From JBDWFY01 sp965275915 (lineage in GTDB: Bacteria > Pseudomonadota > Alphaproteobacteria > Rhizobiales > Stappiaceae), in the NCBI GenBank assembly GCA_965275915.1, contig CBDHYI010000007.1, positions 930,001-994,000 of the forward strand: a stretch of 64,000 nt of DNA, given 5' to 3'. Under the pieces are notes generated by a model, which saw only the letters and a program-made list of their open reading frames with translations, did not search any database and was not told the origin of the DNA. Positions within the stretch are counted from its first letter, which is position 1, and every line of letters begins with the position of its first letter. Positions 34,488 to 43,590 of this stretch are shown piece by piece. A program made the translations under genes and the position numbers.

Positions 34488-35585
34488 CTAAAGGCAGCAA
34501 TGGCGTGTCCTGTTCAGATTGCACCCTGTCCGTTGATCGAACAGATGGGTTTCCTCGGCTTGAAAGGTGACTTCGACCTTTTGCCCCTCAGCCAATGGTG
34601 TCGTCTTGTCCATCTCGGCGATCACCATTTCGCCCGCGAAGTCGAGCACCAAAATCCGGTCGGGTCCGGTCAGCTCGATCATCTTGATCGTCGCATTGTG
34701 CCGGTCCGGATCGCCATTCGCACGGATATGGACATGCTCGGGCCGCGCCCCGAAGGTTACCTTTGCATCGGGTTGCACTGTTGCGGTCGTGGCGCAAGGC
34801 AGACGGTTTCCCTTATAATTGACATAGACCGCGTCCGCCTCCACTACAATGCCGCCTTCCAAAAGATTCATCGAAGGCGACCCTATAAAGCTGGCGACAA
34901 ACAGGTTGGCCGGATGATCGTAGAGTTCGGCCGGCGTGCCGACCTGTTCGATCACACCGGTGTTCATGACCACGATCCGGTCGGCCATGGTCATCGCCTC
35001 GATCTGGTCATGCGTCACGTAGATGGTCGTGCATCCCAGACGCTGGTGCAGGGCGCGGATTTCCGTGCGCATCTGGACGCGCAGCTTCGCGTCGAGGTTG
35101 GACAGGGGTTCGTCGAACAGGAAGACCTTGGAATCGCGCACGATGGCGCGACCCATGGCCACCCGCTGCCGCTGCCCGCCTGACAACTGGCTTGGCTTGC
35201 GGTCAAGCAGCGGTTCAAGATCGAGAATCGCCGCCGCCTCCTGTACCCGCCGATCAATGACATCGCGGCTTTGGTTCTTCAAGCGCAGGCTGAATGCCAT
35301 ATTCTCGAAGACAGTCTTGTGCGGATAAAGAGCATAATTCTGGAAAACCATCGCGATATTACGATCCTTGGCCGGGACCTGGTTGACAATTCTGCCGATG
35401 ATTTCGATGGTGCCTGACGATACGGTTTCAAGCCCTGCGATCATGCGCAAAAGGGTTGATTTACCGCAGCCTGACGGGCCGACCAGCACGACGAACTCCC
35501 GCGGGTCGATGTCGAGATTGATGTTGCGGATCGCATGGTAGCCGGCATAGTGTTTGTTGAGATTCTGGACTGCAACAGCCGTCAT
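34488..35585 (-). CDS. Sugar ABC transporter ATPase (UgpC/MalK type)
   Basis: 365 aa from ATG at 35585 (GAGGTGAG upstream; an earlier start at 35621 is less likely). Walker A GPSGCGKST (Lys42), signature LSGGQRQR, Walker B VFLFDEPLSN and the H-loop YVTHDQ are intact, and a C-terminal TOBE domain is present. It powers the CUT1 importer encoded upstream. Last gene of the fucoside operon. Its final residues (NRTRHCCL) lie at the junction with the transposase fragment, so the natural C-terminus may have been altered by a few residues. Confidence 0.9.
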   Translation of the reverse strand: MTAVAVQNLNKHYAGYHAIRNINLDIDPREFVVLVGPSGCGKSTLLRMIAGLETVSSGTIEIIGRIVNQVPAKDRNIAMVFQNYALYPHKTVFENMAFSLRLKNQSRDVIDRRVQEAAAILDLEPLLDRKPSQLSGGQRQRVAMGRAIVRDSKVFLFDEPLSNLDAKLRVQMRTEIRALHQRLGCTTIYVTHDQIEAMTMADRIVVMNTGVIEQVGTPAELYDHPANLFVASFIGSPSMNLLEGGIVVEADAVYVNYKGNRLPCATTATVQPDAKVTFGARPEHVHIRANGDPDRHNATIKMIELTGPDRILVLDFAGEMVIAEMDKTTPLAEGQKVEVTFQAEETHLFDQRTGCNLNRTRHCCL

Positions 35586-35632
35586 GTTCTCACCTCGTTC
35601 GTAACCTGTTTCTTCCTGCATTGTCGCCTGTC

Positions 35633-37621
35633 TCAGCCATGCACGACCTCGATCATCTGATGGCCGTGCAGTTGAGGCACGATGAAGCGTGCTCGGTCAC
35701 CGTCTTGCGTGAAGTCTATTGGCGTGCCCTGCGGCACAAGCCTCACCGAGGAAACAGTGCCCGCAGCCTCAACATCCACTGCAATATCCGACAGGAGAAC
35801 GATGTCCTGGATCGGCTGGACAGGTCCGCCCGTCAGCTTCCCGCGCAATGCCGGGTTAGCGTAGAGAAGATGCAGGACGTCGCGACCGTCCTGGCGCCGC
35901 AGGGTGGCTCGTCCCGCGACCGGCAGGCCGGCATCGATCATCCTTGGCCGGTCAAGCGCGGCAGCGATCACCCTGTCGACGATCTCCAGTGTCGCGACCG
36001 CGCCAACCTTGTGATAGATCGAGAAGACCGGATGGGCGAGATAGGTGACGGCACCCTTTTGCGTCCCAAACGCAAATCCACTGGGCTCGGGTTTGGCCGG
36101 CGTATGCAGATGACCGCTGAACAATTCACCCGCACGGTCGAAATAGGGATCGAACACCGCGCCGAGGCTTTCGCCGTCGGTCACTGTCACCTGCTGAGAG
36201 GGCGCGTACATAAACAGCGGCGCATCGACGAAAGAGGCCTGCAGATCGCTCCTCGGCAACGCATAGTCGCCGCCCGTCATTGGCGATTGCCCGTGCCATT
36301 CAGCGCCCGCATCGAACAGGAACGTGCCGTCGCGCAGACCGCTCGTGCCGCTCATCAAGAGACGTCCGCCTTGGTCGAGATAGGCGTCGAGCCGGACTTT
36401 CAGCGCGTCATCGACGACAATCGCATCGGGCAGGATGATCAGACGATAGGCGCTCAAATCACTGTCGGGCGATAAAAGATCGAAGGTGTATTTGCATTCG
36501 AGCAACAGCCGGACGGCCCCGTCATCGACGGGGCTGTGCTGGCCGGGCAGATCGCTGAACAGCGGACGCCCGGTGGCCTCAATGCTCATCAGCCCGATTT
36601 CGGCACGGTTGGTGCTGTCTTTCAGCCACGGCTCGCGGGCTGCGACATAGGCATAGGCTTCACCGACCGCTGCATAGGTCGACTGGTCGATATCGCCCGC
36701 CGGATTGAGATGGTCGCCGATACAGCAACGCGCACCCTGCGCGATCATCGCGCCGCACTCATAAATCAGCGCTTCAGGCTTCTTGTAGCCGCCCATTTCG
36801 CCCCACATATGGTGGAACTTGCCGGTCATGCCGAGATAAGCCATGCCGGTTTGCTCAAAATAGCGCGCTGATACTGGGAAATGTTCGTAACCCCACTTGG
36901 CAGTAGGAAGGGATTCGATTTCCAGATGGCTGAAATACCGGTGTAGCACGCCGTCACGGCCGCGCCGGATATGGCCCATATTGTAGAAGACCGGTATCTC
37001 CGCCTTTCTGGCGATACCGCTGATCCGCTCAAAGAAACGCAGAGTCGTTTGCTCGGCAAACCGGTCGCGATGGTCAGGATCGGTCCAGTCCAAGCCGTCT
37101 GCTTCCATACCCCGTTTGGCAAATTCGCTGATGGAGGGTTTCTGGAAACAAATGTCCATCCACAAGCCGTGCATATTCGGAAACAGCCGGACCACTTCCT
37201 CGACCTGGGCGGTCAGATAATCGAGATAGGGTGAAGACAGGTCGAGAAACTGCCAGCCGCTCTCAACGTTATGTCGCTTCAGAACCGGGTAGGAATTGTC
37301 CGGGCTCAGGATTCGCCAATCGGGATGGTTGCGTGCGGCCAACTCGTCCCACACCACCGAAATATAGATCGGCGTTTCGATGCCGTGCGCCTGAAGTGCG
37401 TCAACCTGCGCGCGCAGCAGATCGAATTCCAGATGCGGATGCATCTCGCCGACTTCGGTGGGATGATAGGAATAGCCGTGATGGCATTTGGCGAACACAT
37501 TGATCGAATCGACGCCCGCCTCGGCGATCGTGTTGGCGAAATCATCAGGATCGAACCGGCTGCCGATTGCCGGAATCTCGCCGGCGGTGTGAAAATCGAG
37601 ATGGATCTGACGGTAACGCAT
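35633..37621 (-). CDS. Putative alpha-L-fucosidase, GH151-like
   Basis: 662 aa, no signal peptide, so cytoplasmic. An N-terminal TIM barrel (~1-360; HLDFHT, VFAKCHHGYSYHP, LWMDICFQKPS) is followed by a beta-galactosidase-trimerisation-like domain (~380-590; LSAYRLIILPDAIVVDD) and a small beta domain. This architecture fits the hypothetical-glycosyl-hydrolase-6 / GH151 group, which includes alpha-L-fucosidases. The neighbouring GH29 fucosidase and sugar importer support this. Catalytic residues are not assigned with confidence. Sits between the permease genes and the ATPase gene, so it acts on what this importer brings in. Confidence 0.7.
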   Translation of the reverse strand: MRYRQIHLDFHTAGEIPAIGSRFDPDDFANTIAEAGVDSINVFAKCHHGYSYHPTEVGEMHPHLEFDLLRAQVDALQAHGIETPIYISVVWDELAARNHPDWRILSPDNSYPVLKRHNVESGWQFLDLSSPYLDYLTAQVEEVVRLFPNMHGLWMDICFQKPSISEFAKRGMEADGLDWTDPDHRDRFAEQTTLRFFERISGIARKAEIPVFYNMGHIRRGRDGVLHRYFSHLEIESLPTAKWGYEHFPVSARYFEQTGMAYLGMTGKFHHMWGEMGGYKKPEALIYECGAMIAQGARCCIGDHLNPAGDIDQSTYAAVGEAYAYVAAREPWLKDSTNRAEIGLMSIEATGRPLFSDLPGQHSPVDDGAVRLLLECKYTFDLLSPDSDLSAYRLIILPDAIVVDDALKVRLDAYLDQGGRLLMSGTSGLRDGTFLFDAGAEWHGQSPMTGGDYALPRSDLQASFVDAPLFMYAPSQQVTVTDGESLGAVFDPYFDRAGELFSGHLHTPAKPEPSGFAFGTQKGAVTYLAHPVFSIYHKVGAVATLEIVDRVIAAALDRPRMIDAGLPVAGRATLRRQDGRDVLHLLYANPALRGKLTGGPVQPIQDIVLLSDIAVDVEAAGTVSSVRLVPQGTPIDFTQDGDRARFIVPQLHGHQMIEVVHG

Positions 37622-37668
37622 GGCGTGTCCTCACACGAAAGTTGGATTGTAGAAGCCCGGGGCCGCAC

Positions 37669-38523
37669 TCATCGGCCGCCAAAACCCGACGTGATGGCCA
37701 TTCCCCTGAAGATGAAGCGTTGCAGCAGGATGGTAAGCACCAGACCGGGGACCATAGAGATAGCCGCGCCGGCCATGAGGTAGTTCCACTCGTCGCCCTG
37801 CTGTGCCTGGAAAAGGGTGAGCCCGAGCGGGATCGTGGCGAGGTCGGGATCGTTCACCGCTACCAGCGGCCAGAGGAACGAGTTCCATTGGGTGGTAAAG
37901 GTGAACAAGGCCAGCAGGCCCAGCGCCGGTAGGGACAACGGAACAAAAATGCTCACCAGGATGCGCGGCCGTGACGCGCCGTCGATCACTGCCGCATCCT
38001 CCAGTTCCCGCGGTATGGTGAGAAAGAACTGACGCATCATGAATGTCCCGAAGGAAGAGAACGCCATCGGCAGGATCAGCCCCTGGAATGTGTCGATCCA
38101 ACCCAGCCAGGTCATCATCAGGAATAACGGGATCACAACGACGGCCTGCGGCACCATCAAGGTGGCGAGGTAAACCAGAAAGAGGCCGCTGCGGCCGGGA
38201 AACTGCATTCGGGCAAACGCATATCCCGCAAGGCATGAAACCACCAGGGTGATCGCGGTAATCGCGCCGGCAACAAAAGCGCTGTTGAGAAAGAACCTTC
38301 CAAAGGGCAGGTAGAGCCAGGCTGCGATGAAATTCTCCCACTGCGGCTCGCTGGGCAGCATCTGCGGCGGCACCGTGAAGATCTCGTTCGCCGGTCGGAT
38401 CGCGTTCGATACCATCCAGAAGAATGGAAAAAGGAACAGGGCCGCAATCAAAACCATGCCCGCGTGAGACGCTACCCTGGCAAAAATGCTTAACGGTTTT
38501 CTTGTCCGGGCCTCATTGGTCAT
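37669..38523 (-). CDS. CUT1 sugar ABC transporter permease (MalG type)
   Basis: 284 aa, six predicted membrane spans (first at about residues 15-36, GMVLIAALFLFPFFWMV). The EAA loop that contacts the ATPase is ELEDAAVIDGASRPRILVSI at about residues 187-206. The N-terminal pattern and length are those of the second permease of maltose-type importers. It overlaps the preceding permease gene by 11 bp, so both are made together. Confidence 0.9.
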   Translation of the reverse strand: MTNEARTRKPLSIFARVASHAGMVLIAALFLFPFFWMVSNAIRPANEIFTVPPQMLPSEPQWENFIAAWLYLPFGRFFLNSAFVAGAITAITLVVSCLAGYAFARMQFPGRSGLFLVYLATLMVPQAVVVIPLFLMMTWLGWIDTFQGLILPMAFSSFGTFMMRQFFLTIPRELEDAAVIDGASRPRILVSIFVPLSLPALGLLALFTFTTQWNSFLWPLVAVNDPDLATIPLGLTLFQAQQGDEWNYLMAGAAISMVPGLVLTILLQRFIFRGMAITSGFGGR

Positions 38524-39451
38524 AGTGCACCCACCTGTGCTGAAGGCGAAGTTGCACGGCCGTCAGCGCCATGATCATGGCGAACAGGATCCACGCCATC
38601 GAAGAGGCATATCCCATCCGATAGACGCCGAAACCGGTGGTGTAGATGTGAAAGCCCAGTGTCGCCGTGGCCGAGCCCGGTCCGCCATTGGTCAGTGCGA
38701 ACACCTGGTCGAACACCTGCAGGCTGGTAATCGCCGTCATCACCGTGCCGAAGAACAGTGTCGGCGATATCAGCGGCAGCTTGACTTGCCAAAAGCGCTG
38801 CCAGGCGTTGGCGCCATCGACTTCAGCAGCTTCCAGATAGTGTTTCGGAATCGACTCCAGCGCAGCGCCAAACAGCATCAGGTTGTAACCCACATGCCCC
38901 CAAATCGAGACGATGACGACCGTCTGAATGGCGTATTCGGGCTGCACGATCAGGTTGCCAATCGGCAAGCCGATTGTCTCAAACACCCAATCCAGAACCC
39001 CGCCCGGCGTAAAGATCAGCAGCCAAACCACCGAAGCACCAATCAACGGGGTGAAGGTGGGAAGGAAGAAAATCAGGCGGAACAGATGCCTGCCCCATTT
39101 GAGATTGCTGATCCACACCGCCAGGCCGAGCGCAATCACCAGGTTGAGGACCAGATACTCGACCGTGAAGAAAATGGTGTTCCACAGAACCGTCCAGAAG
39201 ATGGGATCGACGGTGAACACGCGAACGAAATTGCGGAAGCCGACGAACGTTGCTTCGCCGATCAGGGTCCAGTTCGTGAAAGACAGAGCGAGGGATGCAA
39301 AGAGCGGGAAGACAAGGAACGTGAACAATCCAAGTGCGCTGGGCAGCAGGAACCAGAACGCGACGGGAAGGTCACCGAAACCGTCTCTGCCGAAGCGCGT
39401 GCGACTCCGCTTAACCGCCGTGCCAACGTCGGTTTCATCTGTTGCGGCCAT
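38513..39451 (-). CDS. CUT1 sugar ABC transporter permease (MalF type)
   Basis: 312 aa with six predicted spans; the first is PVAFWFLLPSALGLFTFLVF-like at about residues 28-50. The EAA loop is YLEAAEVDGANAWQRFWQVK near residues 202-221. It pairs with the MalG-type permease to form the channel. It follows the binding-protein gene after a GC-rich hairpin. Confidence 0.9.
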   Translation of the reverse strand: MAATDETDVGTAVKRSRTRFGRDGFGDLPVAFWFLLPSALGLFTFLVFPLFASLALSFTNWTLIGEATFVGFRNFVRVFTVDPIFWTVLWNTIFFTVEYLVLNLVIALGLAVWISNLKWGRHLFRLIFFLPTFTPLIGASVVWLLIFTPGGVLDWVFETIGLPIGNLIVQPEYAIQTVVIVSIWGHVGYNLMLFGAALESIPKHYLEAAEVDGANAWQRFWQVKLPLISPTLFFGTVMTAITSLQVFDQVFALTNGGPGSATATLGFHIYTTGFGVYRMGYASSMAWILFAMIMALTAVQLRLQHRWVHYDQ

Positions 39452-39486
39452 GCCTGATCTCTTTTGATAGAGGTGAAAAGGTTAAT

Positions 39487-39507
39487 CGGGGCCCGCCACA
39501 AGCCCCG
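39487..39507 (-). terminator. GC-rich hairpin after the binding-protein gene
   Basis: CGGGGC (39487-39492) and GCCCCG (39502-39507) pair around a 9-nt loop, 15 bp after the binding-protein stop and before the first permease gene. There is no T-run; it may protect the upstream mRNA and raise the binding-protein level rather than stop transcription. Confidence 0.5.
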
Positions 39508-39521
39508 TTTCCACAATCACA

Positions 39522-40760
39522 TCATTGCGTTGTTGCAAGCGCCTCGATGGTTTCCAGCACCTCGCCGGGTTCTTGCGAACCGGAGAAAGCCAAGGGTGCA
39601 TATTGGTCAAAAAGCCGCGAGACTGCATTCCATTCCGGCGTCGTCACGAACGCCAGCGCATTTGCCGCGGCGGCTTCAAGGGCTGCCTTTCCGCCTTCGA
39701 CATCCTTTGCCGATGTCTCAAGCCAGTGCTTTTGCTGCGCCGAGCGGGCGGCCAAGCCGCGGCCCGCATTGCCCAGATACTCTTGGGCTTCCGGGCCGCT
39801 CAGTATCTGCACCGCCTTCCAGGCTGACTCCTTGTTTTCGCTGGTGGCGGCGATGCCGAAGCCCGAACCGGCACTGAGTGTGATGGAACCCGCACTGCGG
39901 ACCGGCAGAGGAGCCATGCCGACTTCGAAGCCGGCCTTCGCCCGCAGATTGATCATCTCCCAAGGGCCCGTGACAAATGTGGCAACTTCTCCGGAAATGA
40001 ACTTTTCGCGCGCTATGTTGTTGGAGCTGGTGCCACTCGGTGCCGGCGGAAGCAGCGGCGCGACCTTGTGTTCGGTGACAAGGCCCACATAGTCGGCGAA
40101 AGCCGCTTTAAGGCCCTCATTGGTCAGGTCCAGATTGCCGTCGGCATCCAGATAGGTTGCCCCCATGGACGCGGCATGGGCCAGGAACTGACTGGGAACC
40201 GGTGTGCTGGTGCCGAACTTGCCATCCCCGGACAGTGCCTTGGCGGCATCCAGAAATTCCGCCTCGGTCCAGCCGGGTTTCGGCAGCGGCAAGCCGGCTG
40301 CCTCGAACCGATCCTTGTTGTAGTACATGATCCAGGGACCGACATCATAGGCAAGCGCGTAGATCTTGCCGTCCTTGCTCAGACCATTGACCATCGAAGG
40401 GACGAAAGCGTCGATGTCGAAATTGTCCCGTGCGATGAGTTCGTCCAGCGGCATCATCACTTGGGCGAAGCCCGGAGCCCGCATCGACTGCAGGCTGACA
40501 ATGTCCGGCAGATCGCCCGATGCCGCCAGCGCCGGCAGCTTTGTCCAGTAATTCGGCCAGGAGGCCGTCTGAAACTCAATGGTGATATCGGGGTGTTTCT
40601 CGGTCACCATGCCGGCGACGTGCTTCCAGGCCTCAACCTCGGCATCTGAGTTGCTCCACATGAACCAAGTCAGGTTGATCGGCTCGGCCCGTGCCGTCTG
40701 CATGGCCAATACAGCCCCAGCCAGCACCGCCGAGACAGCAAATATTGTCAATTTTCTCAT
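39522..40760 (-). CDS. Extracellular sugar-binding protein of a CUT1 importer
   Basis: 412 aa from ATG at 40760, after GGAGG; longer upstream frames lack the signal peptide at their start. Sec signal peptide in residues 1-26 (LTIFAVSAVLAGAVLAMQTARA). Family SBP_bac_1 features are NLTWFMWS, PDIVSLQ and GEVATFVTGPWEM. It delivers a sugar, probably a fucoside or fuco-oligosaccharide given the two flanking fucosidase genes, to the permeases. Highly expressed relative to the permeases if the following hairpin acts as a stabiliser. Confidence 0.9.
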   Translation of the reverse strand: MRKLTIFAVSAVLAGAVLAMQTARAEPINLTWFMWSNSDAEVEAWKHVAGMVTEKHPDITIEFQTASWPNYWTKLPALAASGDLPDIVSLQSMRAPGFAQVMMPLDELIARDNFDIDAFVPSMVNGLSKDGKIYALAYDVGPWIMYYNKDRFEAAGLPLPKPGWTEAEFLDAAKALSGDGKFGTSTPVPSQFLAHAASMGATYLDADGNLDLTNEGLKAAFADYVGLVTEHKVAPLLPPAPSGTSSNNIAREKFISGEVATFVTGPWEMINLRAKAGFEVGMAPLPVRSAGSITLSAGSGFGIAATSENKESAWKAVQILSGPEAQEYLGNAGRGLAARSAQQKHWLETSAKDVEGGKAALEAAAANALAFVTTPEWNAVSRLFDQYAPLAFSGSQEPGEVLETIEALATTQ

Positions 40761-40876
40761 GGCGTTTCCTCCCTGTTTCCTCTTTCTCGCTGCGGCAGAT
40801 ATGATCCGCCGCAGAGGTAACCTCCTTAGATCCAAGCAAATCGTGCGGGCGCTCTCGGCCGACACAATGCGGCAGC

Positions 40877-42190
40877 TCATTCCTTCAGGAAAATTTCTAT
40901 TACCGGCACGGTGACCGGCGGCCGGCGCACCGGCAGCTTGAAGGTCAGCATGTCATCGCCAACGACAAAGCGGGTGCTGGACGGCGGCGTGTCGCGATCA
41001 GGCCTAAGCCATTTCACCTCGCTCCCGTCATGCAGGAACTGCGCATAGTCGACCTTGCCGGCGATCGCATCAAAATGGAGATGCCGGAACGGCCAGTTGA
41101 AGATATGCAGATAAAGACGGTTGCCGTTCTGGGTCAGCCGGCAATCGGGCGGCGCGGTGTATTCCGATTGGGTGCAGCCATAGATGCTGCGCCCGTGCAC
41201 CGCCATCCAGTTCTCATAGACCTTGAGCGCGTCGGTAGCGCGGTAATCCAGCGTGCCCCGCGCTGTCGGACCTACATTCATCAAGAGGTTGCCGCCCATC
41301 GCCACCGTGCCGATGAGGAGCTGGATGAGCTGCTCGGGGCTCTTCCAGGTCTCTTCGTCCCGGTGATACCCCCACGAGCCGCTGAAGGTGTGGCACGCCT
41401 CCCAGGTCACCGGTTGACCATTATGCAGCGGGGCAGCCCGCGGCATGTACTGCTCTGGCGTGGTGACGTCCGGCGTGAGTTCGTCAAGGCCGAGACGGTT
41501 GTTGATGATAATATCGGGCTGCAGTTCGCGGACGAGACGCATCATAGCCTCGCTCTCCCAGTCCTCCGCCCCCTTGCCGACAAGGTCGCCGAGCGTCCAG
41601 CCCGCATAGCTGAAGTCGAACCACATAATGTCGATCTTGCCGAACCAGGTGAGCAGCTCGCGCACCTGCTCACGCATATATTCGGCATAGCGGCGCCCGT
41701 CACGGCCCTGGTTCAGGACCGTCGCGTCGGGATGGTTGCGCTGTGGATGGCGCGGATCGACCGTGAAATCGGGATGATGCCAGTCGAGCAGTGAATAATA
41801 GAAACCAACACGCAGGCCCTCGGCCCGGAACGCCTCAACGAAGGGCCTGATCAGGTCCCTGCCATAAGGCGTGTTGGTAACTTTGTAGTCGCTTGCCTTG
41901 GTGTCCCAGAGGCAGAATCCTTCATGGTGTTTGCTGGTCAGCACCACATATTTCATTCCCGCCTCGCGGGCACGTCTTGCCCAGGTGGCAGGGTCATAAA
42001 GATCGGGATCGAAATTGTCGAAGTAGCGCTGATAGTCGTCATCGTTCAGCTCTTCGAAGTTCTTGATCCACTCGTGACGTGCCGGAAGGGCATATAAGCC
42101 AAAGTGAATAAACATACCGAAGCGATCATTGACGAACCACGCTTTCTTACTCTCCGGCAGTGCCAACGACTGCAAACCTGATGCGTCCAT
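40877..42190 (-). CDS. Alpha-L-fucosidase, GH29
   Basis: 437 aa, no signal peptide. The GH29 barrel is unmistakable: GMFIHFGLYALPARHEWI, VVLTSKHHEGFCLWDT, VGFYYSLLDWHHPD, and the nucleophile Asp in IMWFDFSYAG; later SGSWGYHRDE and GGNLLMNVGPTARG. A short C-terminal beta domain follows. It removes terminal alpha-L-fucose by a retaining mechanism in the cytoplasm. First gene of the operon, divergent from the LacI regulator and downstream of its operator-like sites. The length is normal for bacterial GH29. Confidence 0.93.
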   Translation of the reverse strand: MDASGLQSLALPESKKAWFVNDRFGMFIHFGLYALPARHEWIKNFEELNDDDYQRYFDNFDPDLYDPATWARRAREAGMKYVVLTSKHHEGFCLWDTKASDYKVTNTPYGRDLIRPFVEAFRAEGLRVGFYYSLLDWHHPDFTVDPRHPQRNHPDATVLNQGRDGRRYAEYMREQVRELLTWFGKIDIMWFDFSYAGWTLGDLVGKGAEDWESEAMMRLVRELQPDIIINNRLGLDELTPDVTTPEQYMPRAAPLHNGQPVTWEACHTFSGSWGYHRDEETWKSPEQLIQLLIGTVAMGGNLLMNVGPTARGTLDYRATDALKVYENWMAVHGRSIYGCTQSEYTAPPDCRLTQNGNRLYLHIFNWPFRHLHFDAIAGKVDYAQFLHDGSEVKWLRPDRDTPPSSTRFVVGDDMLTFKLPVRRPPVTVPVIEIFLKE

Positions 42191-42264
42191 TCACTCCTCC
42201 AACATCCAAATCGAATGCACCCATCATCACCGTATGGGGCATCAAACAAGCGATACAGCTAAAA

Positions 42265-42278
42265 TCGAAACGTTTTGA
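42265..42278. promoter_or_regulatory. LacI-family operator-like site 1
   Basis: TCGAAACGTTTTGA, with the AAACGTTT core typical of LacI/GalR operators, lies 75 bp upstream of the GH29 start. Site 2 is almost its reverse complement. Confidence 0.65.
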
Positions 42279-42395
42279 TCCTATGAAGATTTTATAAACT
42301 TGTAAACGTCTAATCAGCAGAAATTTTAGTGAAAAAATCTCAAAATCATCGAATTTATTGGCACTATCGATAAAAATAGCCTATAGTGTCGCCAT

Positions 42396-42409
42396 CTAAA
42401 ACGTTTCGA
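42396..42409. promoter_or_regulatory. LacI-family operator-like site 2
   Basis: CTAAAACGTTTCGA differs at two positions from the reverse complement of site 1. It ends 10 bp before the lacI-type start codon, so it should give autoregulation. The sites are 131 bp apart, allowing looping. Confidence 0.65.
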
Positions 42410-42419
42410 AGAAATTGCT

Positions 42420-43436
42420 TTGACAACCATAAAAGACGTTGCTCGCGTTGCCAATGTGTCGATCGCGACGGTTTCGGCGACATTCAATAACAGCGCGGTT
42501 GTTCGCGAAGAGACCCGGAAACGCGTCCAAGATGCTGCGGCGCAGGTCGGCTACACGCCGAACTCGATCGCGCGCAGCCTCCGCCTCGCCCGCACAAACC
42601 TGATCGGCGCGGTGGTGCACAGCATTTCCAACCCGTATTGCGCCGCCGTGGTGCGCAGGATCGAAAAGGTGGCGGCGGAAGCGGGCTATTCGATCATCAT
42701 ATGCAATGCACAGGATGAGGTTCGCAGCATCGAGGTGCTGGCACAATTGCGAAAGCAACGTGTGGACGGCATCATCATGATGCCAAGCAGCAATTCGCCC
42801 CGCTTTATCGACCTGCTCGGGAAACCGGACCTGCCGCCGCTCGTCACCATCGATCAAAAACTGCCGGACCTCAAGCACGACTTCGTCGGCATCGACAACC
42901 GCGCTGCCGCACGCATGCTCGCCGACTATCTGCTCAGACTTGGCCATCGGCGCATCGCATGCATCACCGGCGAAGCGGGACTGTGGACGGCTGAAGAGCG
43001 CCTGGCGGGGGCGAGGCAGGCTATCGAGGATGCCGGCCTGGAGGTTGATCCTTCACTGTTTGTCCGCTCGACCTATCATTTACGCTCGGGCTATTCTGTT
43101 GCCGCCGAACTGCTGAACCGGGTCGATCGCCCGACAGCGATTATCGGCGGCAACAACGTCCTGGCCCTTGGAACGCTCAGAGCCGTCATCGACCTCGGCT
43201 TTCGCTGCCCCGATGACATATCGATCGCGGGAATAGACGATGTCCCCTGGGGAGACCTGGTGAAGCCGCGTATCGCCACGGTCGTCCAACCGGTCAAGGA
43301 AATCGGAAGCAAGGCCATCGAATGGCTGCTTGAGCGCCTCTCTGATGGAGGTGCCGAAACACCACCGCGCGAGCAGATCTTCATGCCCCGTTTCATCGCC
43401 GGCGAATCCTGCACCGATGTTCGCCAGACCGAATAA
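42420..43436 (+). CDS. LacI-family regulator of the fucoside operon
   Basis: 338 aa from TTG at 42420 (TTIKDVARVANVSIATVS is the LacI helix-turn-helix and hinge start, so no upstream start is needed). Hinge helix NSIARSLRLARTN; sugar-binding domain from about residue 60 (LIGAVVHSISNPYCA) to the end. It lacks a strong ribosome-binding site, consistent with low regulator levels. Divergent from the GH29 gene, with operator-like sites in between. The inducer is probably fucose or a fucoside. Its 3' end runs into the fucU fragment on the other strand. Confidence 0.9.
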   Translation: MTTIKDVARVANVSIATVSATFNNSAVVREETRKRVQDAAAQVGYTPNSIARSLRLARTNLIGAVVHSISNPYCAAVVRRIEKVAAEAGYSIIICNAQDEVRSIEVLAQLRKQRVDGIIMMPSSNSPRFIDLLGKPDLPPLVTIDQKLPDLKHDFVGIDNRAAARMLADYLLRLGHRRIACITGEAGLWTAEERLAGARQAIEDAGLEVDPSLFVRSTYHLRSGYSVAAELLNRVDRPTAIIGGNNVLALGTLRAVIDLGFRCPDDISIAGIDDVPWGDLVKPRIATVVQPVKEIGSKAIEWLLERLSDGGAETPPREQIFMPRFIAGESCTDVRQTE

Positions 43437-43491
43437 AGTGATTGAGAAAAGTCTTCTGACCCTGCCGGCAGCGAGCCGAGGCTTTCGCCCG

Positions 43492-43590
43492 GAAATTGGC
43501 GTCGGCAATGATAACTTCATTGCCCTTCCCCTCGGCCCGCAAGGCATGGAGAAGACCGGACGACAGGCCCGGATCGATGTCACGCAGCGT
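43492..43590 (-). pseudogene. fucU: Truncated fucU (L-fucose mutarotase) fragment
   Basis: Read from 43590 on the minus strand: T-LRDIDPGLSSGLLHAL, then GNEVIIADANF, matching the first 33 residues of FucU (compare the intact copy at 8161-8601). The first codon is ACG where ATG is expected, and the catalytic His position in the MGHGDE motif is Lys (EGKGNE). Homology ends at 43492; the rest of the frame is unrelated. It overlaps the aldo-keto reductase stop, as an operon partner would. Likely the relic of an ancestral reductase-fucU operon. Confidence 0.8.

Noticed and set aside
34386..35183. 265-codon open frame on the plus strand as a whole gene
   Set aside because: Only its first ~34 codons resemble a transposase; the rest is the antisense of the intact ABC-ATPase gene.
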